Part shown: positions 35,301-45,500 of the stretch, one piece after another
Position numbering within the stretch: position 1 is the first letter of the stretch
Layout of the letters: each line of letters starts with the position of its first letter
DNA from: Lutraria lutraria
Taxonomy: Eukaryota > Mollusca > Bivalvia > Venerida > Mactridae
DNA length: 64,000 nucleotides
Assembly (NCBI GenBank): GCA_964023205.1
Contig: OZ026841.1
Coordinates: forward strand, 30,642,399 to 30,706,398
Reading direction: 5' to 3'
Position numbers and translations under genes: made by a program
Notes under the pieces: generated by a model
Told to the model about the DNA's origin: nothing
Databases searched by the model: none
The model's input: only the letters and a program-made list of their open reading frames with translations

Positions 35301-38300
35301 CCAGTGAAATAGAACCATCAATTAGATTAGAAAGAGAAGATGGTTCATCTAATAATGAAGATGAGATTCTTGCAGTGCATGAAGAAATGCCAGATGTTAA
35401 ACATATATCTGAACTACTGCCATCAGAATATCAAAATATAAGATCACCTCTTAGGGCACCTTCTGATTTAGACACAAATTGTTACAGTTCATCATTATCA
35501 ATATATTTCTGTAAATGGTGTGGTTATACATTTCCTGAGCTCAAATATTTAAATGGACACAAACAAAATGGGCAGTGTTTCTTCACCTGTCAGTTCTGTG
35601 AAGAAAAATACACATTTAAGAATTTCTCCAAATATCAGGACCATTTAAAGGAACACAGGTTGGTGCTTTGATAATTTAGTTTTAATTTTTCTAACAGTTT
35701 ATTTACAAGTCTGCTGGTTTTCTTTCTATTGTTAAATGTGTCCCAAGATACTTCTCTGATAATGATGTGAGGAATGCCGCCATTTTTGCTCAGTTTTGGT
35801 TGATGACTTGTTTCCATTATTTCAAGACAATGAGGCTACTCTTAACTGTTTGTTTGTGATAAACATACCAAGGCAATTTTCTGTAAGGCCATTCTTTAAA
35901 AAAATTGTTTGTTTGCAGTAAACCTACCATACCCAATTTTCAGTGTCAGCGTAGCTAGGTAAAAATGTTTTTATTTCTTCAATTTATTCTTTATATATAT
36001 TGAACCCAAGATACATATCACAATCAGAATGCTATTTTTCATGGAAATTCTTTTTCACTCAAGTGGCCAAAAAATTGAGTAGAGGCCTTTATGTTGTGTA
36101 GGTTGTGTTACCACAAACAAATATTGACTAAGGTAGACCTGACTGGGCTGTGTTCTGACACAAAGAAATATTGTTGCCTGTTAACCTATTAAACATGACC
36201 AACTTTGAAATTTAGTACATGTATACATGTGTATTCCAGATTGTAGTATTACTGTTTTCTGGTTATGTTTGACATATTAATGACATTATGTCAATGTTGG
36301 GGAGGTAAATCATGTCTCTGGGATCCCCTACATTAAGAATGGGGAATAAGTTAACTACAAGTCTACAAGGCCAGGAGTTGACTTGGCTGTCTTCTTGCAA
36401 AATTCTTGCTCTGAAGCCTCGGGCAAGTGAAATTAATTTCAGAAGAGAGAAAATTGCAATATAATGATTAGATTGTGGTGAGGATTAGGAAAAAATGACA
36501 ATAAGAAAGTCACGAATTTAAGTGCTGTATTTTTTTTGTTATGGATCACCTGAAAGGAAGATAAGTATGTCAGCAGTTTTATTTATCATCCGTCAGTGTT
36601 TGTGTACGTATAAATGCTGAAGTGATACCTATCATTTAGCACTGTTCCATCTGTATACATTATGTATGCTAAAATGTTGTTTACAGTGTAGTGAATCAAA
36701 TCTCTCGGAAAGCGGCTGCACATGAAAACATGGCGGACGTATCACCTGTTTCAACTCCTAAATCAAGGTATTTCAGAAATGTTTTCTATTGTTTAGCTCT
36801 GTTAGATGTTGCTCACTAATTTCCCAGGTCTGAAAAGTATGATACAATACAAGATACAAAATTCTAGTTTTAATCGGTTTATTTATAAAATATGGTTTAT
36901 AAAAGTGGCTATCATAAAAGTATGACGAAGAGAGCCAATAGGATCATTTCCCCTAAATTTGTCGAATTTCATTTTTCTTTAAAAGATTTTTGGTAAAAAG
37001 TTTATTTATAACTAAATTGACCATAGTAATAGAATGTAGTTTTACTTGTGAATTATCGTCTATTGGAACTTGTTAAAATCATCGAACTACAGTGCAACCT
37101 CTCAAGAACGTCCCTCTTTTGAGTAACAACCTCCCTTTTACAACAGTATGATTTTTCCCACATCAAGATTGAACTATTAATTTAACATCTCTAGAGCAAC
37201 ACCCTCTCAGCATCAACATCATTTTACTTCTCCCAAAGGGTGTTGCTTTGGAGAGGTTGCAGTGTATTTGATAAATCTTTCACTCAGTCTTGTGTATAAT
37301 TTTCACTTCCTTAATTTTAAGGAAAAGAGATGATAACAGAACAGAATTATCACGGTCACCAAGACAACATACAAGGCAGCTAATTCATATATCAAAAAGT
37401 GATCTTTTGAACAAAATAAGTGATTCTGGGAACGTATCATGTGATGTACAACGTCAAGAAGTGAAGAATGTATTTTTAAAACATAAATTATTTACATGCG
37501 ACAGATGTCCTGGCTCAAAGTTCCTTACATCCGGGACTCTAAGATGTCACATTGTTAGAGAACATGGGACTGCATTTAAGGTAGGAGGTGATAGGAAGGA
37601 TTTTAATTCTCTTACAAAACAAATGATCTCATTATATAATGATAGATGTTAAATAAGATCTTGATTGAGTTTTAGAATAACAATACATGTGTACTTAAAT
37701 TCAAAATACAGGCACAAAGCCATTTAAACCCATTGTACCAAAGTATGGTTACATCAGGGCTCCAGATAGATATTTCGGCAAGGAGTATTTTACCCCTACA
37801 TTCTTAGCAGCGGGTATTTTACGCCTTAAATTTTTTTGCGGGGTATTTCATTTTTTAAAGGGTAATGACAATCATGGAACCACTCTAAAGGGTATTCACT
37901 TATAAACACAAACACACACACAAAAGCCTTACCTTTTAAATATACTTTTTTGTATTGTGTTCTTCTATATTAAATGTGTAAATCATTCTTATGAACTTGT
38001 TTTGCATCCAGTGAAGAATGTACATGTAGCTTATATACAATACCTTTGCCTTATTCATTTAAATCACTTTAGTCACAGATACTACTTTTAATTTGATAGT
38101 AACACATTTTAACCAAGTAAAACGAGTACCCGGGATTTAAAGTGCGTATATCTATTAGTACACTCTAGAAATATTTTCTATGCGTATTTTGGGAAAACTA
38201 ATGCATATTTATGCAAATACGCCTTGTTACATAATAATGTATATACCAAATTATGTTGTAACGCATAATGAGCCCTGAAGGTATAAATAACTATACTAAG

Positions 38301-39095
38301 GTTACAACATTTTTTACCTTGAAAGTACACCCAGTTCTAGTTAAAATAAAATCTCTTAGATTCTTTGGATGCACAGAATGGATTTTTTTAATGATTTCAG
38401 TGTCACTTATGTGGTAGAAAGTTTGGATTGTCAAGACATTTAAAGGAGCATATGATGACACATCAGTCATCCCGAGATTTTGTTTGCAGTAAATGTGGAG
38501 TAGCTGTCAAATACAAGAAAAGTCTAGTCAGACATGTGCAGTCATGTGATGGTAAGATTATTTGTACATTTAATCAGAAAAATGTATTTATCTGATGCTC
38601 AAGTCAAGCATATAGTTGAAATTATTTTATAAAAATGAATGTGCTTGTCCAAAACAATTTGTCTTATATTTTTCCCTGGCTTTCATCAGGAAGTTCAATG
38701 TTTTTAAAAATTTGGTTGAGAATTTCGCTATTTAGATATATATATCTTTATTCTCCTCCAAACACGGAGAGCATATATCTGTCAGTCAATGGTGTTATAT
38801 CCTCATTGTGCAAGTACAGGTAAAATTATGAGAGACATTTTGTGCATATTTCATATTTATCTCTTTTATGGGTTTTTATGTTGTAGGGAGACCCAAAATG
38901 AAAGGGAGGCCAAAAAAGGAAACAGGAGGATTGAAATATCCTTGCCCCGAGTGTAAGAAGACATTTACCACTCGACGTCTCATCCAGCAACATATGTACA
39001 CACATGGACAATCTGATAAGCCTTGCTACAAATGTGGAACGTCATTTAAACATTACAGTGCTTTAAGCCGACATGTTCAAAACTGTCCATGTTAA
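32338..39095 (+). CDS. C2H2 zinc-finger protein, isoform ending in finger set A
   Basis: Exons 32338-32434, 34851-35658, 36687-36767, 37322-37580, 38401-38551, 38887-39095 give 1605 nt (534 aa). The ATG at 32338 has an in-frame upstream stop, lies behind an acceptor at 32313, and its exon ends in a strong GTAAGT donor in the phase exon 2 needs. Residues 1-32 are a short N-terminus. Residues about 33-250 are acidic, with a basic NLS-like patch (KKVKKVTTKRK). Two fingers are shared (CKWCGYTF.., CQFCEEKY..), then set A adds about five fingers, two of them C2HC. The segment GRPKMKGRPKK before the fourth resembles an AT-hook. AATAAA follows the stop at 39148. It is a likely nuclear DNA-binding regulator; no specific ortholog recognised. 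The assembly is inference from phase and splice motifs. Confidence 0.75.
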
Positions 39096-41454
39096 TGCAT
39101 GTAAATATTTGGCTTTTGAATCACAGATTTTTGCAGATAGATCATAGAATAAAAAAACATTGTACCACAGATTATACACGGTTGTGAGATGCATTGACCA
39201 ATCATAAGCTTTTGTTTGAAATTCATCCTGAAAATTTCTTTGAAATCATGCAATTTTCCCAAAATCTCTGATTTACACCTGGAAATTTCATTCCCTAAAT
39301 TGGTTTCAGGCGAGAATTGTTTGCCCAAAAGAGGCTTTAACCCGCTATTTCATCCCTACATAAAGAGCTAGGGCACCTTTCCCAAAGCATTTAGAAAGTC
39401 CCTGCTCATTAAAATTTGGTGTAAAAAAGATTGTTTGTTTCTAGCTATATGCTCATCTAAAAATAGGGTAAGAAGGTAGGGATTTTTTGCGGGGATTTTT
39501 TTTTTGTTCTTGAAAGCATGCAGAAAGGTAAAATAGTGAGACAGTTGATGTAATGTTCCTCAGGCCTAATAAAGCATTTATGGTCTGACAGGTTGCTGGG
39601 AAAAAATAGGGTGGTTCTGGTAGCAAGAAACAAATATTTTTTTTTATGCCTTGGTACTCTTTGCTGTATCCTCATGCTGTTTTATGATGATTATAGCTTT
39701 TTAGCTCACCTGCTTTTAGGATCGTACGTCCACAATTAGTTTGTTTACACTCTAGCAACCGCAGCTCTTAACAAATCGTGCTCACAATGTATATGGCCAC
39801 AATGTCTCGGCTAAGTTCGATTATGGGCAAAATCGGACAATAACTTCTAGAGTTATGGGCCCTTGAATTACACTTGTTTACACTCTAGCGCCTTCATTTA
39901 TTCACCGATCCTAATCATATTTCCAATGAATGTGTATGACCTTATGGTTTTGGACAAGTTTAGTTATGGGTGGAATCAGACCACAAGTTCAAGAGTTATG
40001 GGCCCTTGACTTAGAAAATTTGCTATATTTTAGCTTGTTTACACTCTAGCGCCTTCATTTATTCACCGATCCTAATCATATTTCCAATGAATGTGTATGA
40101 CCTTATGGTTTTGGACAAGTTTAGTTATGGGTGGAATCGGACCACAAGTTCAAGAGTTAAGGACCCTTGGATTAGAAAATTTGCTACGTTTTAGCTTGTT
40201 TAACAGTATTATACCTTCATTCTTGGTTTTGATCTCAAAATTTACGTAAATATGAGTTTTACGAGATGGAAACTATATTACCTGATCATTAATTATTGGC
40301 CTTTGTTCTCAGGTGAGCGATAAAGGGCCATTGTGGCCCTCTTGTTTCCTTAAGTGATATTTATGTTTGTCTTGTATTTATGTCTTTGAAACATTTTTTT
40401 TGCATTTGTTGAAGAATACAATGTACATTTTGGAGTGCAATAAATTGGTTTAAATATATTAATCATTTGTTCTATTTTGTCGATGTGTTAATAATTTAAA
40501 TCATCTTCAGTACCTTTAGAAAACTGTTGTGCCTAAAAAAGTATTATGAAATAAACTTACTCACCCATTCTCAAAAGATAACATTTTGAGATGCAATTCT
40601 GATGACTGTAATAATTTTCAAGTCCTGACTGAGGCCTGGAAAATATTATAAGTGCTCAAATCTCAGCTCTCATTTTCCAGATTAAGAAATGGATTACCAA
40701 ACTGAACATCATTTCCAACACTGTTCTATCAGTACTTTTTTGGTACAAGTGTTTCAACCAACTTTTGAACAACCCTTCATCTATTTCCAGAAAAAAGATT
40801 TCCAGTGCGGATGTTACGCAATATGGTTGCCCAGTCTGTAAGAAGGAATTCTCATCGGTCTACAAAATGATGAAACATTTGGACAACGTACATGTTTATG
40901 CTCGTTCATTTCATGTATGCAGCCGATGTGGTATTAAGTGTAAATCTAAGATAGGTTTGAAAGCCCACAAGAAAACGCACGAGCTAATCTGCAGTCATTG
41001 TGGTAAGGTATATGCAGCTGTGTCAACACTGAATGCCCATATTATACGAGTTCACTCCGGTCTTAAGTTTAGCTGTGATTATCCAAACTGTGAATATGTT
41101 GGCAAGACAAAACAAGCTTTGGACTTTCATCAAAATACTCATTCTGGTTTGAAACCTTATACATGCAAGCACTGTGGGAAAGCTTATCAAAGAAAAGATA
41201 CTCTAAGTCGCCATCAATTATTATGTAAAACTGGGGTGACTTGCGAAACCTGCGGTGCTAAGTTTGGGTCCAAGAATTGTCTTAAAGATCATGTACGAGC
41301 TGTTCACAGCAATGAACGATTCGTGTGCCTGTGTGGTAGTGTATTCAAATATCGAGCATCGTTCAACCGGCATCAGAAACAAGCTGGACATTACATGGAA
41401 AAAGATGTCACATATTCAAATGAATTAGAAATAACTGAAATAACTCATGTATGA
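32338..41454 (+). CDS. C2H2 zinc-finger protein, alternative isoform with finger set B
   Basis: This shares exons 32338-32434, 34851-35658 and 36687-36767 with the shorter form, then joins 40791-41454, giving 1650 nt (549 aa). The exon-B acceptor (TATTTCCAG) needs one base to complete a codon begun by AG. Only the donors at 35658 and 36767 have that phase, while the donors at 37580 and 38551 do not. Exon B encodes seven finger modules in one exon: five canonical C2H2, one C2HC (fifth) and a last one with compressed cysteine spacing (VCLCG). Exon A (RKRDD..) and exon B (RKKISS..) begin alike. AATAAA follows at 41803. Alternative reading: exon B belongs to a separate tandem gene with its own first exon, but I see no promoter or start ATG for one. 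Confidence 0.6.
33442..33635. mobile_element. 194-bp TIR element in zinc-finger gene intron 1
   Basis: Ends CAGGGCTCTC and GGGAGCACCCTG are inverted. TATAAA lies directly outside both ends, a possible 6-bp target duplication. The interior has several TTTTGACCC/GGGTCAAA blocks. The CAGGG ends recall hAT-type termini. Confidence 0.6.
33659..34802 (+). repeat. 145-bp-unit dispersed repeat, fullest copy
   Basis: It opens AGCTCACATGTCACAAAGTG and closes CATGTGAGCGATATAGGGCC plus ATCTTGGCCCTCTTGTTT; AGGGCC/GGCCCT form a terminal hairpin. Between them are about five tandem units of ~145 bp, with anchors (TTTTGATTGGATCTTCACC-like) near 33917, 34063, 34208, 34352 and 34499. It lies in intron 1 of the zinc-finger gene and ends 48 bp before exon 2. 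Confidence 0.85.
37088..37266. mobile_element. ~180-bp TIR element, subfamily B (inverted)
   Basis: TACAGTGCAACCTCTC at the left and GAGAGGTTGCAGTGTA at the right. The interior is the reverse complement of the 11819 and 18363 copies (AAAGGGTGTTGCTTTGG). It ends 55 bp before the first set-A exon (37322). Confidence 0.8.
37755..38277. mobile_element. CAGGGCTC TIR element, plus orientation
   Basis: CAGGGCTCCAGATAGAT at the left and ATAATGAGCCCTG at the right share an 8-bp terminal inverted repeat. Nearly the whole left two thirds reappears inverted at 58600-59036 (for example GGGTAATGACAATCATGG, and GCATCCAGTGAAGAATG). No matching target duplication is visible. It lies in the intron before exon 38401. 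Confidence 0.7.
39148..39153 (+). promoter_or_regulatory. Poly(A) signal after finger set A
   Basis: AATAAA 52 bp after the set-A stop codon, supporting 38887-39095 as a true terminal exon. Confidence 0.55.
39410..39620 (+). repeat. Dispersed repeat (GTTTGTTTCTGGTT family)
   Basis: ATTGTTTGTTTCTAGCTATA, TGCTCATCTAAAAATAGGG, CTTGAAAGCATGCAGAAAGG and TAGTGAGACAG occur in the same order as at 16495 and 28415. Confidence 0.6.
39703..40347 (+). repeat. AGCTCACCTG...CCCTCTTGTTT repeat with 161-bp duplication
   Basis: It has the same outer ends as 33659-34802 (AGCTCACCTG start; CAGGTGAGCGATAAAGGGCC and TGTGGCCCTCTTGTTT end) but a different interior. Inside, a block starting CCTTCATTTATTCACCGATC (39891 and 40052) is repeated in tandem with a 161-bp period and few differences, so the duplication looks recent. 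It separates the two zinc-finger terminal regions. Confidence 0.75.
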
Positions 41455-41802
41455 AATTTTATATAAATTAGTTTGTTGATTTGAGTTTTATGTCCCTTTT
41501 CAATAAGTCATATGGAGAGTTCACCTAACCATTGTTACTGGGAAGAACCAGTACTAGACTCCTATCCTCCGTAAGCAACTGCCTACTTTCTCACATAAAG
41601 AGACGGTAACTGGGCTCAAACACAAGACGCTCTATCAGTGATAGGTTACAGTGATTAGACAGCGACCTTGTTCATTTAAATTTCGCACCTGAGAGTACTC
41701 TCAGTGCTTTGATTTTTTGATGGAAATCTTCCATTTTGACCATGATAATACATCTCTGGTCAGCAGGATGGTGTGTAGTAACGCTTAACAAATATGATAC
41801 AG

Positions 41803-41808
41803 AATAAA
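41803..41808 (+). promoter_or_regulatory. Poly(A) signal after finger set B
   Basis: AATAAA about 350 bp past the set-B stop, on the plus strand and only about 25 bp from the opposing SRP72 signals. Confidence 0.5.
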
Positions 41809-41830
41809 GATGAAGTATAATTCTTTAATC

Positions 41831-41840
41831 TTTATTTATT
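41831..41840 (-). promoter_or_regulatory. Overlapping poly(A) signals of SRP72
   Basis: TTTATTTATT on the plus strand reads as two overlapping AATAAA hexamers on the minus strand, about 730 bp after the SRP72 stop. Confidence 0.5.
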
Positions 41841-42566
41841 ATCCTATTAACAAATTGAAATTTGCACAACATGGAAAATTCATTTACAGAACATGAATAA
41901 TTTAAAGTAGAAAGTAACTTGCTCTCAATATTAATGATGAAAAAAAAACAAGACAAATACAGAACATTTTGCACTTTTTGGCTGCACTTACATGTTTTAT
42001 CCCCTATTAAAATCATAGTAACATACAAATTTATACATAAATTGAATCTTAACAAAACATGTTTCACACTTATTTTCTGCACACCTGTATTTCATTTCCC
42101 TTAACCCCAAGTCTTTACAATTATAATGGTACACACTCATCAACAAGAGGTGAACTAATATTTTTATCCATGTAGAACTATTAGTTGTATTTATATAGGC
42201 AATATCAGCACTTGTACTGTTTTAAGTAAATTTGTCTTACAGAAATTCCGTATTGAATGTAAAACAAGCAAAATAAAAAACAGATCAACTGAATCTTACC
42301 AGAACCTGTAGCTTAGTAACAAGAATACCACAAAGTGAAAACTCTCAACTGAAAACATTAACTATGTTAAAAAGGAGATAAATTAGAATTAATAGATTTT
42401 TCTTCAATATTCTCAACTTACATAATTATTTAAAATGACTCAAGCAAGTATCTGATGTCAAAAAAAAAAAATTATATATGAGCCAATTAAAATTAAGCAT
42501 GTATCAAAATGCAGATATTCACTAATTAGATATAAGCCTAAATTCATCCTATAATGCCACAGAACT

Positions 42567-45500
42567 TCACCGCTTGCCTTTACCGCCCTTTCCACCTTTT
42601 TTCTTCTTCTGTTGATGGCCTGGTTTCTGTTGTCTGGGACCACTTTGTGTTGAAGAAGTGGCTGAGCCTGGGCGTGGTGAACTTGTATCACCACCACCAC
42701 CTGAAGCTATAGGTGATTTACTAGCATCTAAGTAATCCACATTGCCAGCTGTAGCTCCCTGAGAACCTTTGCCTGAAAATAGGAAACAATAGTCCAGGTA
42801 AAGACAGAAGTGTACTAACTTAACCGCGTGAGTATAATATCCATAAGACTAGTTTTTTGACATATCTGCTCAAGACTACAATAATGTTAATATATTAAAA
42901 TAAGTATTGCCTAATTATCTTTATTGGTTACGCTTATTTCATTTTACAACAAATTTTGTTAGAGTTGTTGCCCTTGTTGAAAATTTTAAAAAATGTTAAT
43001 TTCTGAAGATATTGCACCCTGACTTACATTTTTTTCTTTATAAAAAAAGACAGATATCCTGTTTTCATTAAAATGGATCTCTTCTTTAATCTTTGAAAAT
43101 GGGCTACTCCCAGACTCCAATGCAAATTTAAAGGGCCATTAACTCAAAACGATTATCATTGTTTTTGAAAAATCTCATAGCAAATCTTTTTCTATCATAG
43201 TAACCTTTAAAATTCATGAAGGTTCCCAAATCTGTCCGCTCCATTTTAAGATAATAATTTTGGACATTATGGGTATAAAGCCTTAAGCGATGTAAATATC
43301 GTATAATAACTAAATATTTTAGAAATTTTTAAGAAATTAAAAACTTAAAATCACTTCCTAAGTAGACACAGTCACTACAGCTGTAGATTCAATTCTAACT
43401 AATTAAATAAATGATATTAACGATGTCCTTTGCAATTATTACATATTTTACCTATATCTTTCTTCTTGTCCTTTCTCTTTCCTCTGTAATATGATCTTTC
43501 TTTCTTGGGTAACCATCTCTCAGGGTCTGGTGTCACATCAGGATTATAGTTCTTAGGAAGCTTTGCTACAATGAGCAATAATATGCACAAGTTAATGGGT
43601 TATTAACACCATTTGCAGAAAACACATACAAATCAATTCACTCACAGTTCACTAGTATACATGTAGATTTCCTATGCACATAGTAGATTTATTTCTGGTT
43701 ACCATACCTATGCTACTTTTTCCTCTAAACCCAAGACTTTCCATTAGACCCAAGGATTGGTACATTCACTCGTCCCGCTTCATGGACAAAAATCCTCTAT
43801 ATATATGTTAAGTCTAAACCAATTCTGAACTTAAAGCCAAAAAGGTTCTAAAACTAAGAAAATCAACATTAAGCATCAATTAAATGGTAAGAAAAACTGT
43901 TTAAAAATTTAGTTTTTACCTTATGAAAGACAATTTGATGCATTTCTAGCAGGGTTTTTTTGCTAAATACTTTAACAAGCAAATGTTCAAGATAAGGTAA
44001 CTTACTCTTCTTCTTTTTCTTCTTCTTTTTCTGGAGTAAAGCACTAGAATCTCCAGAACTGAAATTAAACATCATAAAAACATAAATTATAACATGATTT
44101 TCCTTATCATTCTATGTACTGTCACTTCGGTTTTTTTTCGTGGAAATTTTCACAGCTAACTTAATATATTACAGTACATCCTCTGTAGAGCAACACCCAG
44201 TTGGAGCTGCAAATATTGACCATTGTTTAGAGGTTCTTGCTCTATAGAGGCATATTTTGTAGTAAATATCATTTTAGGGAATTTTTTAAGGTGTAGTTAT
44301 AGAGAGTTGTTGCTCTACGGAGGGCCGCTCTGGAGAGGTTTTACTGTACTTGATAAAACCCTCAACATTAGTCTTATATGTAATTTGAGGTCAGGTAAAA
44401 TATAAATAAAGCATAATTATGTGTAACTCTTTCTCAAATGAACACAAACCTGTTTAATGCTAATTATTTTCAGTAGGTTAGTTTTAATTCCAACTGATCA
44501 TGAAAAATAATCTGCAATTAAGTGAAGACAGACAGATGGCTAATTTCAATAGATTTGATAAGTGATACATTTATATTATCTTCAGTCAATAACTGGAATA
44601 GTATAATCATCTGGGAATGTACATCTGATTAATGTTAGCATCAAGTAAAAGGTTAGGCTCAAAATTATCAACAGTGAATAGATTATATTATATTAATATA
44701 ATCATCAACAAACAAACTATAATTCTGTAGATAAAGTTTAACTTACGGCCCAGGCGAGGGTTCTGTCTTCAATGTTTTCTTCATATATTTAGGACCAAGA
44801 GAGCTAAATGCAGACTCCAGGGCATCTACATTAACAGATTGCGCAATATCGTCTACAGATGGCAGTTCTCGACTGATCTTCTGTGCCTTAGCAGGATCAA
44901 CCTTGGAGTATGCTGAGATCAATTGTGCCAGAACTCGGTGGTCGGTGGGATTGTTTCTGTAAGGTGAAGAATTATAATGTAATGTTAACTAATGATTACT
45001 AGGAGAAATCTTTAAAAGAAAAAAACTTAGTTCAGACAGACAGATGATAATATTTGGTAAGATCAGGCGATCAAATATAAATTATTCATTCAGTTAAAAC
45101 CAACAAACAATGCTGAAATATTGTTTTTGAAGCATAGACATGTCTTTCATTCAATAACTTAATGATTTTTATTCAGGTAAGAGATACTAAGAGCTACATG
45201 AACCTCTAGGACAAAGGCTGAATTCAGATTTTTGGAAATTGAGTTTGAATAACCAATCACACAATTATGTCACAAGTTCGAAGCAAAATATGAAAGAGTT
45301 CAGAAGTAAATATTGGGCTAAATTCTTATGAAAAAGAAATAAGTAACAAAAAGTAGTAGCAGAATTCAAACCCTCCTCAAAGTCTCCCTCCTCATTATTG
45401 AAGGAAATGCATAATTTAAACTAGGAACAGTACTAGAAAACTTGAGTTTTCATTAAAAACTGATAAATATTGGTAAGTTTCATGTATTTACTTTCTTAAC

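Noticed and set aside
38887..40800. Reading through from the set-A fingers into exon 40791 as one long array
   Set aside because: A stop codon closes set A at 39095, and the donors of the set-A exons are out of phase with the acceptor at 40791.
43869..44075. A minus-strand frame with a poly-lysine run read as a separate small gene
   Set aside because: It is SRP72 exon 15 read through into its intron. The true donor follows the eighth lysine codon.
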